Positions 35,076 through 48,408 are shown, numbered from the stretch's first letter. The stretch is 64,000 nucleotides of DNA from Siphonodentalium dalli (GCA_032622095.1 CP136064.1:197191948-197255947), one strand, 5' to 3'. Made by a program: numbers and translations. Notes: generated from the sequence alone by a model not told the origin.

Positions 35076-38035
35076 GAAGGTGTTATATATAGAACAGCTG
35101 ATCATCATTTGATAGTTATACATATACTGCAATGCTGGGTGATCTTGCAACATAACATGACGATTTAGCGATTAGCTTAGAATCAAGGATATCAATACAA
35201 GGTGATAGATTGCAACAATATAAAACTAAGCCTTGCTGCTGCCCCATGCTAGAATTTCATGCTGACCCATTATTTATTTACAACTATCCTTGATACAAAC
35301 CATGTCTTTGATTTCGGAAGCATGTAACATATGTGTATGTATTTTTAATGATGACTGGAGTAGGCCAAATAACAAAGTTTGACACCGGTACAATGATCAG
35401 TGATATGACATCCATATTTCCCTCCTTTAAAGATTTTTTAGATGAATTTGTTGCATTGGAATTGGAATACAGGCAATATCACTATGCCATTTAGATGGCT
35501 GCGATGAGTCTGTTGCATTGTATCCGTTAACGTACATTACACAGAGATCCTATTTTCAAGTCAATGTAAGCATATCTTATGCAGTAATTAATCACGTTGT
35601 TTTCAATCAATAAAAGATGGCGAATATTTGTGAAAATTGATTTGTATTAATGTCAGCAAAGTTTTAGTTTCTGGGATTTGACTGAGGTTTTGAGAGTTAT
35701 ATACAGTGTATGTGTATGTCACACTGATGTAATGTATGTAAACCATGTTTTCCTGATAATGTGAATGATAATATAAAAAACATTTCCCAACACTATATAT
35801 GTGTGCCTTTAACTCTTTCTATACTAAATGGTTTCTGCCATTCAGTTATAAAGATATACATTGGAATGTTCTATTATTCATTTGAAGGGGTGTTCAGGAT
35901 AATTTAGCAGCTGACAGTCAGACGAAAAGAAACTAGAAGTGTTGAAGAATTCATATTCATTGGTAGGAAATGTTCAGATAATAAGTTCAGCAAACGACCT
36001 ATGTTGAACTTATTATCTGAACATTTCCTATGGGAACTACTTGTCTGTGCATGGGCAAAGAAACAGAGCCCCCTGTCACCAATTTGGCTGCTAAAGTCAG
36101 ATGTATGAACATGTGACTCATTCGTGCAAAGTAGATGCACAATTCTAGTTTTTTTGTGCTTTGATCGCAAAATTTCTAACGAAATACTTCTCCTTTTCCG
36201 ACGATAAAAAGGGAACTCTTTTCTCAAAATAGGCATCTGCACATGCATGAAGAAACAGACCCTCTGTCGTCAGTTTGTCTGTCAAAGTCACATGGGTAAA
36301 CATGTGATGCATGTGTGCAATCTAGAAGTATAAATCTAGTTGATATGTGCGTTTATTGTGCTGTAATTTTGTGTCAAAATAATATGATTTCCGGACTGGT
36401 ATTCCAGTCTCCCGGGATATAGGAATATAATGATTGGACTGGTATTCTGGTTTCTCGGGTTCAAAGGGTTAAATGAACAGACGGATGATAGTTTAGCTTA
36501 TTTGTTGTGACATAAGGACAACCCTGATCTCTTTGATCCTTTTCTCCAACATGTACGTATGTCTGGACCTGCAACCTCACACGCATTTGCACATCACCCA
36601 AATTTGCATCTTTGCATTCTGAAACCAGTATTACTATAGCTATGTGAAGGTTAACTTGGGTTACCTGTGTCCCTTTGATCACCTTCCTTAACATGTACCA
36701 TGCCCACTTGTTACCTGGTGCATGTGTATCACCTACTGTTATCTCCAATTAGGGAGGTGTGCTAACTATTTACCTGTCTACTTAGGATCTCAGTGACAAA
36801 TGCATTCCTCTGTGTTCTGCACTTGGCCCAATTAAACAGCTTAAAATGCCTCTCTTGTCTATTTTAATAGTTTGCAAATAATGTGTTGTTTCCATCTAAT
36901 CAGGGATGTGGTAATGATGTGGAGGGGATACAAATTGTTTGCCAGATAGAAATTTCTTACCCGAAACAACAGCAGTTGCAAACTGGAAAATTGAAAAGTA
37001 ATTTGGATTATTTTTAATTTTCCAACCAATGTTACGGAAAATTTAGACTGAAGTGAAACAAAAAACATTTAGACTATAAGGGGGGGGGGGAGGGCAGACC
37101 TGCAAATTTGAGGCAAACAATTTTTCAGTTCACTGGGAGGTTACCTAAAATGAATATGATGCGAATGAAAAACAGGTCATGCGAAATGTATAGGTCTCGC
37201 AATCACCGATTCTTACCTTAATTATTGCTCAATCAAGTAAAAAAATGGAAATTTCGAATTACTGCTTCAATCAGTTACTGATTGCTAGGTAATATAATAC
37301 CTGTAGTAGTGATATAACAGTTTATGTAACCCTTCTTGTAACTATGGGTTACAAAGGCACAAGCTAGACAAATCAAAATATGTTTCGCAAAATTATGAAA
37401 TTTACAAAGGTGGTGGGGGGGGGGGGGGGGGGGGGTGGCCATGTGTGAATTAGCCCTCTCTAAATGATGCCCTGTATCCATTCATGTCCCTAGCTGCATG
37501 TATAGTACCAAATCTTTCCCATTCAAAATTACTTCTTTGCGATAGAACATTCCTTATATGACACACATTGTATACCAGTTTTTAATATGAAGATCTCGAC
37601 ACGTCCAGTCCTCTACATACTTTTGTTGACATATATGTTTATCTCCTTGTCTTTCTATGTCAAGAAAGATGAGAGTGCGTATAAAAATTAAAGTTGAAAA
37701 GCACTCTGAAAGAATCAATTGAGGCCGATTCAGGAAGTAATAGGAACATCTATTGAATGGCTTTCCACTCACATCTCACTTCAAACTGGAGCATCATTGT
37801 GGCTACATAGGGGTTATTTAAATGTTCTCAATAGTATTGAATCTTGGAGTGGGCCACTGACCTTGTTGAAGTTATATGGAACAAGATTTGAATCTATTTT
37901 ATAGTATGTTAAGGGGATTCATAACAAAGTATTTGACTTTTCACACTCCCCTACCATAATGTCCCTCTATGCTTTCACAGATACAATGTACTGTATCTCT
38001 CAGCATTAATAGTATTATTTTCAAATATGTTACTA
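35076..38035. other. No gene beyond D1
   Basis: Besides D1 (35809-36472), this holds a G-homopolymer at 37081-37090 and a longer one at 37416-37435. No exon was recognised. Confidence 0.4.
35809..36472. mobile_element. Family D element D1
   Basis: TTAACTCTTTCTATACT at the left with GAAATGTTCAGATAATAAG hairpin. Right end tentatively TTCAAAGGG-TTAA. Two 190-bp submodules with AAGAAACAGA..TGTC..AAAGTCA lie inside. Confidence 0.55.
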
Positions 38036-38252
38036 CAGTAACGCCCTAAGTAATCAACCCTTTAACCACAGCAGAATTATGGGTAACTTAATTTTCAGGA
38101 TTTAGTCGGAAATATGGCTTGTTGCCATTCATCGGAAAGCTCTTGGGGAGAGCTTTCCGATGAATGGCAACAAGCCATATTTCCGACTAAATCCTGAAAA
38201 GTTACCCATAATTCTGCTGTGGTTAAAGGGTCGATTACTTAGGGCGTTACTG
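38036..38252. mobile_element. Family A MITE copy A5
   Basis: Full palindrome flanked by TA, both arms nearly identical (loop GGAAAGCTCTTGGGGAGAGC). Confidence 0.93.
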
Positions 38253-39532
38253 TACATGTATGGCTAGACTTAAAGATGCATAATCTGATTAAGTGCCACT
38301 CAATTCCTATTTATTTTTTTTATTTTATTATTCGGGGGTATAAAATATTTGATTCGAGTCGAGGAACCCACCTATCAAAGCTCAGAGTTATTAGATATTG
38401 ATTTTTTAAATCTATTATTTTCACTGACGGTCTCGGACCAGATTGCTGGTGAAGATGGATGACTCTAAAATCAAGAGGCTTTGTGTGGATACAGACTGCA
38501 AATCCTCACCATATGATGAAGGCTGATTATCTAAAACATTCTTGTCTATTAATAATAGTCTGTAATCTACAGAACAACTTGTGCCACCATTTAAAAAGTA
38601 GTGTGTTTATATTAAAGATGCACTGGCTGGAACTTTGCCTTTGCCAACATTTATATTAACTGCGATGCCATAATGGTTGATGAAGACCATGGAAGCTTGT
38701 GAACCCCAGTGACATTGAGATGCATTGTACATCATAATGTCAGAAGCCATCAAGTGATGCATGGATATGCTGGTTTAATTCCTAATAAACACAAATTAGT
38801 GTTCCATGCAAAGGATGGGTACCCTGATTATGCTGTCTCTAGTCAGTGGTATAGAAGAGGCATGATTTCCCAATGAAATTAAGCTGTTCATGACGGGAGC
38901 TCTGCTTGTGCAGCATTAAAGATCATGTGCCAGTGCATTATCTTATATAGAAGAGAATCCACTGGCTTACAAGGTCAGGGTAAATATTGTTAGGCCAATG
39001 TGTTCTCATATATATGCGAGGCTCCCTATGGAAGACTTGCATTTATAAGATAATACACTGGTACATGATTTTCGTAAAATTACAGGAAGCTCCAGTCATG
39101 GAAGGGTTAAGGATCAGATCAGATCAGATCAGATTTTTTTCTAAGAATTTACTCATGGAACATTCGTCATATGTTTTACATGTAGCTACATGCACTTCTG
39201 AATGGCACTTAAATTATTTAGAAAACATGGTGACTGCAAAATTCTGGGAAAACAATTTGTGCTCCAAATAAGTTATATTATTTCATGGTAATTTTTAATA
39301 TTTGGGTTCCCCTGATTCTTAACCCTGTGTGTAATCACTGATCCACCACCAAAACTGTCCGCGAAGCGTCATGGCACTAGCTGCTAAAAATTATATAAAA
39401 CCCCAAGTTCCCAATTGACACAAGTCTGCTAAACATAGTGAACTGATCTCAGTGTATAACCCATTTATGTACCTGATCAAAATAGCATGACCTTTCCCAC
39501 CAATACTTTTAAGTAGAATGGTACATTTTTCG
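38253..39532. other. No gene; degraded family C remnant at 38915-39110
   Basis: CCAGTGCATTATCTTATATA, CCAATGTGTTCTC, GCGAGGCTCCCTATGG and GGAAGGGTTAA are worn C6/C9-type wording. ATCAGATCAGATCAGATCAG lies at 39112-39133. An ATG at 38455 soon meets a stop. Confidence 0.5.
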
Positions 39533-40054
39533 GGAGTCACTTTTCGTTGTACAGTCCATTAGAGATGTCATTACCTGTATGTGAGGTATGTAGCTGTGGG
39601 GCCTGTAAACTGAGTGACTGCTTCATTGACAAAATAAATATATATGCATTGATTCATGACAGAGATTACTTATCTCATTATTCAGTAAATAATTGTTGTT
39701 ACACATCAAAGATAGAGTTCATGGCCTAATAAGCATTTGTTTCCTGGTCCATGTGTTAATTATCTGCAAGACTCCAAAGGAGATTTAATACTAGCAAAAA
39801 CCTGCTGAGAGGTGAAATTGAGCAAAGAATGTTACACAGAGTGACTAGCTAGCATGTGGCTCATTTCAAGATTCATATGATATATGCGTATTATACTTCA
39901 AAACAAAGCTATGGTGAAGAATTTCATTTTATTTTGTCAATATTTTGCTGCAATAATTTGTCAATGTGTCAAAAATTTTAATGCATCCTATTTTTGGTTT
40001 CATGTATATACTTGGTAGCGATTATTAATGATTGTTTTCTGTCTTATTGATGTA

Positions 40055-40203
40055 CAGTAATGCCCTAAATAATCGACTCCTTAACCACAGTAGAATTATG
40101 GGTAACTTTTCAGGATTTAGTCGGAAATATGGCTTGTTGCCATTCATCGGAAAGCTCTCAGTGAGAGCTGTTGTTAAGGAGTCGATTATTTAGGGCATTA
40201 CTG
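40055..40203. mobile_element. Family A MITE copy A6, right arm deleted
   Basis: The left arm is complete up to the loop, then jumps to GTTAAGGAGTCGATTATTTA at the right tip. TA-flanked. Inserted in unit 1 of the 39.5-42.6 kb tandem array. Confidence 0.92.
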
Positions 40204-40873
40204 TATTTGTTCTGTCTCTTCTATAAAGTATTCTGGGAATCTACCAAGTTGCCATAATGTTAAAATAAAACAGATTACAATTGTTCTCCTGAGCATGGTA
40301 CCAATCTGAATTGTTTGGGAGTCCCTTTTCGTTGTACAGTCCATTAGAGATGTCATTACCTGTCTGAGAGATATGTAGCTGGGGGGCCTGTAAATTGGAT
40401 GACTGCTTCATTGATACACATCTGCATTGATTCGTGACAGGGATTACTTATCACATTAATCAGTAAATAATTGTTGTTACAGATCATAGATTTAGTTCAT
40501 GGCCTAATAAGCATTTGTTTCCTGGTCCATGTGTTAATTATCTGCACGACTCCAATGGAGATTTAATACTAGCAACAGACAAGACTTAGTGAGAGTTGAA
40601 GATAGAATGTAATTACACAGAGAAACTTGCTATATGACTTGATTGAAGCATGTGGCTCATTTCAAGATTCATATATGATATATGTGTAATATGGGTGATG
40701 AAACATCAAAACATACCTATGGTGAAGATTTATATTTGATTTTGTCAATATGTTGCTGCCAATATCGTTTGCAAATTAATATGCTGTACTTTTGAGATAA
40801 TATATGTCACTGTGTCACAAAATTTTAATTCATCCTCTTTGATTTTCTCCATATTTTGCTGCAAAAATAATTG

Positions 40874-41235
40874 TGGAAGTGGTAGCCCAGTAGTTAAGAG
40901 CAGTTAGAGTGTCGGACTTGTAATGGTGTGGACTATTATCTTCACAACAACGGCTTGGCCGGATTGAGTGGTGTGTGCTATATATAGCCACACGCTGTTT
41001 CAAATTTCGCGCCAGGTTGTGACTCTTGGGCAAGGTCACTTGTACTGTGCTCGCTTTGTCATACATGTACCTAGACGAGAAATAGGTACCTGGTTGTTGG
41101 GTATCCTTAAGCCACTCTAGTGAAGCGCCTGTAAAATGGCAGCAGGCACAAGACTGGGTGTTGCTCATAAAAAACAGCTGGGGTAATAATGTAAGCGCTT
41201 AGAGCTACACCAGGGATTAAGCGCTATATAAATGA
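40874..41235 (+). mobile_element. tRNA-derived SINE
   Basis: The head GGTAGCCCAGTAGTTAAGAG resembles a tRNA A box region and is followed by TCGGACTTGTAATGG. The body has CTTGGGCAAGGTCACTTGTA and AATAGGTACCTGGTTG, and the tail AAGCGCTATATAAATGATAT. This matches the layout of SINEs common in marine invertebrates. The B box is poorly conserved. Confidence 0.75.
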
Positions 41236-41237
41236 TA

Positions 41238-41392
41238 TTATACAGTTATCGCATTGTTTCGAGGTTGATACGAGGAATTGTCAACCCAAGGAAGGCTATA
41301 TTCACCAAGGCCATAGGCCGAGGTGAATATTGACTTCCTAGGGCTGACAATTCCTTGTGTCAACCAAGAAACAATGTGATAACTGTTTTATT
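41238..41392. mobile_element. Imperfect hairpin MITE (element N)
   Basis: TACAGTTATCGCATTGTTTC..GAGGAATTGTCA and its complement TGACAATTCCTTG..AGAAACAATGTGATAACTG face each other. Directly follows the SINE. Confidence 0.75.
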
Positions 41393-42621
41393 ATATGAAA
41401 CGCGCTTTGATTGGACAATACATTGTAACGTTGAACGTCGCTGGAAAAATCCCATCTCTTTTCAGGTCTGATAATAAGTTATGTTAACCCCTGAAGTATC
41501 TGAAGTCACTCAGAACTGTTATTAACCTCTTGTTTGATTAATGAGGTGAACATCGTTAGATATCTCGATTTATTGTTACGTTTTAACATAGGAATTGGGA
41601 AAGAAACTCTGATCATATAATAAATATTATTATTATATATTTTAGTAATTTTGAGATTATAAGTTTTCCGTCTTATTGATGTATTTGTTGTGTCTCTTCT
41701 ATAAAGTATTCGGGGAATCTACAGAGGTGTCATAAATTAAATTAAAACAGATTCCAACTGTTCCCCTGAGTATGGTATCAATCACGATTATTTGGGGAGT
41801 CACTTTTCACTGTACAGTCCATTAGAGATATCATTACCTGTCTGTGATATGTGATATGTGGCTGTGGGGCCTGTAAATTGGATGACTGCTTCTTGGACAA
41901 TATAAATATATATGAATTCACTAGGGACAGACATTACTTATCTCATTATTCAGTAAATAAGGTTGTTACAGATCAAAGATAGAGTTCATGGGCGATTGAG
42001 AATTTGTTTCCTGGTGCATGTATCAATTATCTGCATGACGTCAATGGAGATTTATTACTCAGCAACAGCCAAATGAGAGGTGAAATTGTAGACAGAATGT
42101 TACCAGAGATATTTATATATAATATCTCTGATGTTGCACAGATAGAGACTCCGCTGTGATATGTGACTTGATTAAAGCATGTACATGTAGCTCATTTCAA
42201 GATTCATATGATATATGTGTAACATCCGAGACGGAACATCAAAACATACCTATGGTGAAGAATTTCAGTTGATTTTAACAATATTTTGCTGTAAAGCCAG
42301 TAATTGATTTATGATTAATTTGTCGGACTTCTGAGATGGTTCCTGCTTATCGCTTGCGTGTGAGTATAGAAGAAGATTGTTTACCTGTCTTAATATTGAT
42401 ATAATTATCTTGTTTTCTCTAAAGTATTCTAGTGATTCGAATCTACAGAGGTACCATAAAGTTAAAACAAAACAGAAATTCCAATTGTTCTCCTGGGTAT
42501 GGTACCAATCGGTATTATTTGGGAGTCACTTTTCGCTGTACAGTCCATAGAAATATCATTACCTGAGATATGTTGCTGTGGGGTGTGTAAATTGTATGAC
42601 TGCATCTTTGACAATACAAAT

Positions 42622-42764
42622 AGAGGATCTACGAGTCCCCCGTTTATACCAGAATTTACACGAGTCAAGTAAATTAGGTCTGCACCGAGCCTTTGGCAAG
42701 GTCCAGACCTAATTTACTGGACGAGTTTTGTAAATTTTGCTATACAGGGGGACGAGTTGTAGAT
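42622..42764. mobile_element. Element O1
   Basis: ATCTACGAGTCCCCCGT..CAGGGGGACGAGTTGTAGAT inverted ends, with an AAATTAGGTCT/AGACCTAATTT inner hairpin. Confidence 0.75.
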
Positions 42765-42799
42765 TAATTTATTTATTACTTGATCCACATAAAACATAC

Positions 42800-43040
42800 T
42801 TAACCCTTTGAGTGCCAGGTCGATTTTTGTATCAACCCATATACCATGTGCCAATGCATTCTCTTATATATGCGAGTCGACCATAGGTCGCCTCGCATAT
42901 ATAAGAGAATGCATTGGCCTAACATTTGGTTTTTTTTTACAATTTTTTACAATTTTAATAATTTATTCTTATATTCTTTAACAGACTTATTTTGTAGGTT
43001 TAGGGCCGATGAGATCGGCCCCTGGCACTCAAAGGGTTAA
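42800..43040. mobile_element. Family C element C2
   Basis: TTAA-CCCTTTGAGTGCCAGG..CCTGGCACTCAAAGGG-TTAA. Inside, the CCAATGCATTCTCTTATATA hairpin with a GTCGACCATAGGTCGCC loop. Confidence 0.92.
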
Positions 43041-43418
43041 AACATTAAATGGGACTTGAAACTAACAGCGGCTTCTATAAGGCATGCGATGATGTTTCAC
43101 ATCACTATGTGTTATTTGCACACATAAAGAAATGTCACATAAAGTTATGGAATGACCGTTGCATATCATTATTATAGAATGGGTTTAATGAATGGAATAA
43201 GGGTCGGATCATGTAATAAATATATATATGCACAGACTTGTAACAGAGCATAGCAGGGGACTGATGTCTGCCTTGCAGTTTGAATACAACAGTGCTGCTA
43301 TTAACAAAGTTGATTTATCGTCATATAATATTTTATATGTTCCTCAGTTTGTATTGGATTACTTTACTTCATTGTCTGATTTATATCTGAATCATATCTC
43401 ATCCTGCATCAACATTCC
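43041..43418. other. No gene supported
   Basis: An open frame from 43228 (MHRLVTEHSRGLMSALQFEY) is the best-looking stretch here, but it runs into MITE B5 and matches no family I know. Confidence 0.4.
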
Positions 43419-43861
43419 CAAGCCTGAACTTAGTGTGTCTGACATTTGCAAAATAAGGTCCCCAGAGGGTGAATTTAATGATGCTACCCTGCACAGTGGG
43501 CTCGCATCACCAAACTCACAAAAATTCACCCTCTGGGAACCTCATTCTGCTTAGACCCTAACTGATATGGGAGACCTAGGATCAAATTGAAGTTCTCCAG
43601 TGGAAATTGGATGCCCATTATTCACCTTGATTATGCAGTTCATCTTCTACAAATTAGGGGATATTGAAACAGAAGGGAAAAATTAACTAAAAGCAATGTT
43701 AATTTGAGAGTACAGATACTTCCCAGAACATGAGGCCAAAGCAGAATGAGTCCCAAGAGGGTGAATTTGGTGATGCTATCCCGCTATGCAGGGTAGCATC
43801 ACTAAATTCACCCTCTGGGGACCTCATTCTGCAAATGTCAGACACGCTGAACTCAGGCTTG
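43419..43861. mobile_element. Family B MITE B5, intact
   Basis: CAAGCCTGAACTTAG..CTGAACTCAGGCTTG with a perfect 8-bp duplication AACATTCC on both sides (43411-43418, 43862-43869). Confidence 0.93.
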
Positions 43862-44044
43862 AACATTCCTAGTTGTCATGCAATCCGAACAATGTATACC
43901 ATCAACTCCTATATCCATCTATATCAATATCTCATATGTGAGAGAACAAAAAACATTGTCCCTTTAAGGCCAATTAAAGGTAATTTTTTTTATATTGTGC
44001 AGTTCAAAGTTGCCTTCGTGGAAGTTGTGGGGATGACATTTGTT

Positions 44045-44762
44045 TTAACCCTTTACCCAACAAAACGGCCAAAATCGGCCAAATAAAGCTTCAACAGCCT
44101 AAAATATCTTCGGTCTGTCTCAATAGAACCATACAAATATGGATATCATTGGAACCGGCTCCTTGACCACATTGTGATAGTTACAGTTATGCCCTGTGCC
44201 AATGCATTCTCTTATATATGCGAGTCGACCATAGGTCGCCTCGCATATATAAGAGAATGCATTGGCCTAAAAAAAATCTTTTTTTAACACTTTTTACCAT
44301 TTTTTATTTTAGAAATCTATTATTTTTCATTATCGGGAATACTATCTGGCCCAGAACTCAGTCAACATTGCGTTAAAATTACCACTTGATTTTAGAGTTA
44401 TCCATCCTTGTCTGTTTGAATAGATTTTGAGTACACATCCAGAGCAGATTACGGCAGTTATTAGTACTTATCTCGAGAATAATAACAAATTTCAAAAATC
44501 AATATCTAATAACTCTGAGCTTTGTTTGATGGGTTCCTCGACTCGAATCAAATATTTTTTACCCCCAAAGCCAAAGCAATAGTAATATAGGACCCTCTGA
44601 TCGGATTGTTGTTGTTGGAATCTGTTGAGATGGGGACTCTCTTTACGGGTTGAGTACCTTTAAGCCAATGCATTCTCTTATATATGCGAGGCGACCTATG
44701 GTCGACTCGCATATATAAGAGAATGCATTGGCACAGGGCCGTTCTGTTGGGTAAAGGGTTAA
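44045..44762. mobile_element. Family C element C3, two hairpins
   Basis: TTAA-CCCTTTACCCAACA..TGTTGGGTAAAGGG-TTAA with two GCATTCTCTTATATATGCGA hairpins in opposite order near each end. The interior holds a TTACCCCCAAAGCCAAAGC stretch also seen at 16.6 and 38.3 kb. Confidence 0.9.
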
Positions 44763-46483
44763 CACCCCTCCATCCACAATGGTTTGAGATAATTCATCTT
44801 TTCAGTGAACTATAATATAATTTTAGGTATAAGTTTAATTTCTCAAAATACAGACTGAGCTCGAATCATGGTTTAGTCAGAAGATTTCTGTGCGAGTTAT
44901 GGGCTATTTTGCTTATGAAAATTGAGCTTCATGTTTTTAGATAAGGGTTAGTCTTAGGTTTTATACTTGTAAAATTTCTAATATAAAAACTTGATAAGAA
45001 CATCACAGAGGATATGCGAAATGAAAGTTTAATATGTGCGACCTTCTGCTTGGTTGTTTAATGTTTATAAACTTCACATCACAAGTTTCTAATTGCATTA
45101 TAGGCCTGGTTAGGTATTCATAATAGACTCTCTGTACTAATCCAAATATAAAAGTGTTCTCCTGATAAGCAAATATTTCAAGGACAGTCAAGAGTAAAGT
45201 TGATGCAGATTAATATTGTTGTAATATCAGTAATACTGCTTACAAATAATAGTAATATGTACAACAGCTGTTATAATTATAAGCCCACAAGGTCACCCTC
45301 ACATTTCAATAAAAACTGTTTTTGTTCTACAGTTATGCCCTAACTAATCGACTCCTTAACCAAAGCAGAATTATGGGTAACTTTTCAGGATTTAGTCGGA
45401 ATGGCAACAAGCCATATTTCCAACTAAATCCTGAAAAGTTAACCATAATTCTGCTGTGGTTAAGGAGTCGATTACTTAGGGCATTACTGTATATTTACTT
45501 ACTATTCACATATACTTCTTAATATATATTTCAATACAAACATATGTCTGGTTACCAAGGTCAGAATCATATCTAAATGGTAGTTGGGATGGGCAGGGAA
45601 ACAGTGGTTAAGCTCATTCTAGTAGGGCCCTGCAAAAATACTCGAAATTCGATTTGATGTTGATATCACCATTGTGAATCGGATAGCCGAATCGAATATT
45701 TTTGAATATTTTTCCCCATCATTGACACTATGTTAGACATTTTGCTCAGGCTGATGATGAAATAGAGGAGTGATTCATCTACGATATTTGTCATAATATG
45801 CTAATTTTTGGTATTATTAGAGGTTTGCTTACTTAGGTATACCGCAAAAAAGATCACATATTAAAGGGGTACTGTACCCCAATTTCAATAAATTCCCGGT
45901 GACAATAGCGATCTAATATGAATATTATATTATAAAATAACCAATTTGAGTCGACGATGTCTACTGAAAACGTTCCGGTTTCGTAAAATTGAATTATTTA
46001 ATATAAATTCATTTATGGCTGGAGTCATAAAATGGAGAATTATGCCATTACGAGTTACCGTTCTTGAAATCGCATATGTTACGTGTCTTTTATCGACGGC
46101 CGTTCACGAACATTATCGAGTTGCAAACAAAACATGTTACCTGCAAAAGAAGGCCCGTTATAACCGATTCGGAAAAAAAGGAGAAAGAAACAAGAGTCAT
46201 AAAGCGTCATGTATTTTATAGGGAGTGAGATTGTTCAATGGAAGAGATTGAATGCATCAATCGAAGCTGTGAGCAATGAACTTCCGGTTCTTCCTGCGAC
46301 CTGCGTCTTCTCCGGTGAAGGTCAAAAACATGGCGCGTAGTTTGAAATCGTAATATTTTTGTTTCCAAGATCAATATTTTTTTTCGCTAAATTAGGTTTA
46401 TACGAAACTCATTTAACACGAACACAACCTAACTTGAAAGTTATTTCAATGGGAGTAAATAAAAAAATCGCCTATCTTTGTGT
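44763..46483. other. No gene supported outside A7
   Basis: At 45863 TTAAAGGGGTACTGTACCCC is a palindromic TTAA start, possibly the left end of another TTAA element. The open frame at 45946-46221 has no recognisable domain. Confidence 0.45.
45330..45489. mobile_element. Family A MITE copy A7
   Basis: CAGTTATGCCCTAACTAATC..GGGCATTACTG, centre deleted. Confidence 0.9.
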
Positions 46484-46605
46484 TAGGCCAATGCATTCTC
46501 TTATATATGCGAGGCGACCTATGGTCGACTCGCATATATAAGAGAATGCATTGGCACAGGGTATATGGGTTGATACAAAAATCGGCCTGGCACTCAAAGG
46601 GTTAA
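46484..46605. mobile_element. Family C fragment C4
   Basis: Hairpin plus right end CCTGGCACTCAAAGGG-TTAA; the left terminus is missing. Confidence 0.8.
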
Positions 46606-46730
46606 GGGACAACTGTCCATAAGGGCCTAGCATTTTATTATTGGTTCTTGTGTTTTATCATGATGGTGGGTATACATATGTAGATCTTTATGTACCAATT
46701 TTTCGCAAACTGCATTGTGGGTGTACATAG

Positions 46731-46880
46731 AGGATCTCTAATGAGTCGTAATTCTTTACAAAATTTATTAACCAAGTGCACTATATTTTATTCAAGCGAG
46801 CTTTAGCGAGGCTCGAATCGAATTTAGTGGACGATTTTAATAAACTTCCTATAGAAATGTGACGAATTGTAGATCCTTTT
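46731..46880. mobile_element. Element O2, diverged
   Basis: GGATCTCTAATGAGTCGTAA..GTGACGAATTGTAGATCC, the same end logic as O1. Confidence 0.6.
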
Positions 46881-46991
46881 TTTTATCACATAATCACATT
46901 TCAACAAGGCAAAACAATCTTGAAATGGCTGCGGTTAGAAATAAATTTAAATTGATTTCCTTATCACAACCAATAAGGCAGTAAAGACACC

Positions 46992-47660
46992 TTTAAAAAA
47001 AATAGTTCCATTTTAAACATTACGGTAAGTGTTGGCAGAGTATTGCTGTTGAAATAGTCACATCCATTAAAACCACCATAAACAGAAAGAAAACTAAAAT
47101 ATAGACAGATTTTGATCTTAACCCTTTCAGTGCCAAGTCAGATTTTTGTATCAACCCATATTTCCTTGATCATTTTTCAAATTTATTGATTATAATAATG
47201 TGATACATTGATGGAAAGAGCTCTAGAGCTCTTTCCATCAATGTATCACATTATTATAATCAATAAATTTGAAAAAATGATCAAGGAAATATGGGTTGAT
47301 ACAAAAATCGGACTTGGCACTGAAAGGGTTAAACCAATCATAAATATCACTTAAATAGCATGTTATTGTCAAGATCGTATGCAGAGTTAGTAAACAAAAA
47401 CCCATTTTATGTTACAGTACACTACATAAATAGTGGAGATTCCACAACACAAACTTTGGTTTTAAAAACTGTACCATGTTGTTTACAGCATACCGATAAA
47501 GTGCTCGCTAATCCTTGCCACTCAATAGCTTGGTGTTGAAATTTAAAAGTCACAGTGAAACAATCTCCCAAAAAATAACCATGGTGTTGAGTGTTTGGCT
47601 TATCGCACACTCGTTTTATAGTTCATATGTTTGTGATATTCATGTATGTATATTTTAAAT
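46992..47660. mobile_element. Family E element E5, reverse orientation, with C5 nested
   Basis: CCACCATAAACAGAAAGAAA and AAAATATAGACAGATTTTGA are reverse family E wording. The copy is split by C5 and resumes at ACCAATCATAAATATC. The right boundary is not certain. Confidence 0.6.
47118..47332. mobile_element. Family C element C5, near-perfect palindrome
   Basis: TTAA-CCCTTTCAGTGCCAAG..CTTGGCACTGAAAGGG-TTAA. The two arms, about 100 bp each, are almost exactly complementary and meet at GAGCTCTAGAGCTC. It is inserted in a family E element (E5). Confidence 0.95.
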
Positions 47661-48408
47661 CAAAGTTATCCTTGTCCTATCCACAATAATAAAATTGAAT
47701 TGATGGGACTGCATGATGAAAATAACTTTTTACTACTTTTTATACACTCATTTTTATACACTCATATTTATAGACTCATATTTTGATCCCAAATGACACC
47801 ATGGAAAAATATGGCTTAAAACAACCAGGGTGCTTAAGCAGAAAAAATTATAGAAACTTGAATTACTACTGCACATCTGAGCATATCAGCACTGTTTGCT
47901 CTGAAACAATTAGTAATGTGTCCTCCCTGTACTTCCTGGCCTCATTTTCTCAACAATAATCCACATTCTGACTAAAACCTACGATCGGCAGCAAACATCC
48001 AGACAAAATCAATATTTTTTATTCACCGACTGGATCTGCAAACAGGATCGTTCGCAGCATCAATTCTCCAGATGAGCTCATTTACAGTATTGTGCACTGG
48101 ATTTTTTTTTTCTTATTTTACATAGTGCAAAATAGATTCATCAAAGATTGATATTTGTGTGCAATATTTCCTGCTGCGTTTACATTTTTGTGTGACATTT
48201 GAATAAGTTGCTGATCTCTGGAGACCCAGCATTGATTCTGCTGGAAGTCAGTTTGTTGTGCTGACATTCTGGCCTTCGTTGATTTAATTTGTAATTCATC
48301 CATTTACATGTGATTATACAGGGACACTATGGATTCTCTTGTAAATAAGGTGTGGTGATGTTATTACTGTACCCAGCAGTACCCAGTGTTCTTTATTATG
48401 CTATTATT

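Larger units (their letters stand above)
39533..42620. repeat. Four-unit non-coding tandem array, about 0.65-0.75 kb per unit
   Basis: GGGAGTCACTTTTCGTTGTA..CAGTCCATTAGAGATGTCAT occurs at about 39533, 40317, 41795 and 42521. It is followed in order by GTGGGGCCTGTAAA, GACTGCTTC, AGTTCATGGCC, TTGTTTCCTGGTCCATG, ATGGAGATTTAATACTAGCA and CATTTCAAGATTCATATGAT. Unit 1 is broken by MITE A6, unit 2 by a SINE and a hairpin, unit 4 is truncated. Confidence 0.88.

Noticed and set aside
40874-40945. A genuine tRNA gene
   Set aside because: The tRNA-like head lacks a convincing B box and cloverleaf and continues into a SINE body and tail.
45946-46221. 91-codon ORF as a gene
   Set aside because: No domain, no splice context, and it starts close to a TTAA palindrome typical of the repeats here.
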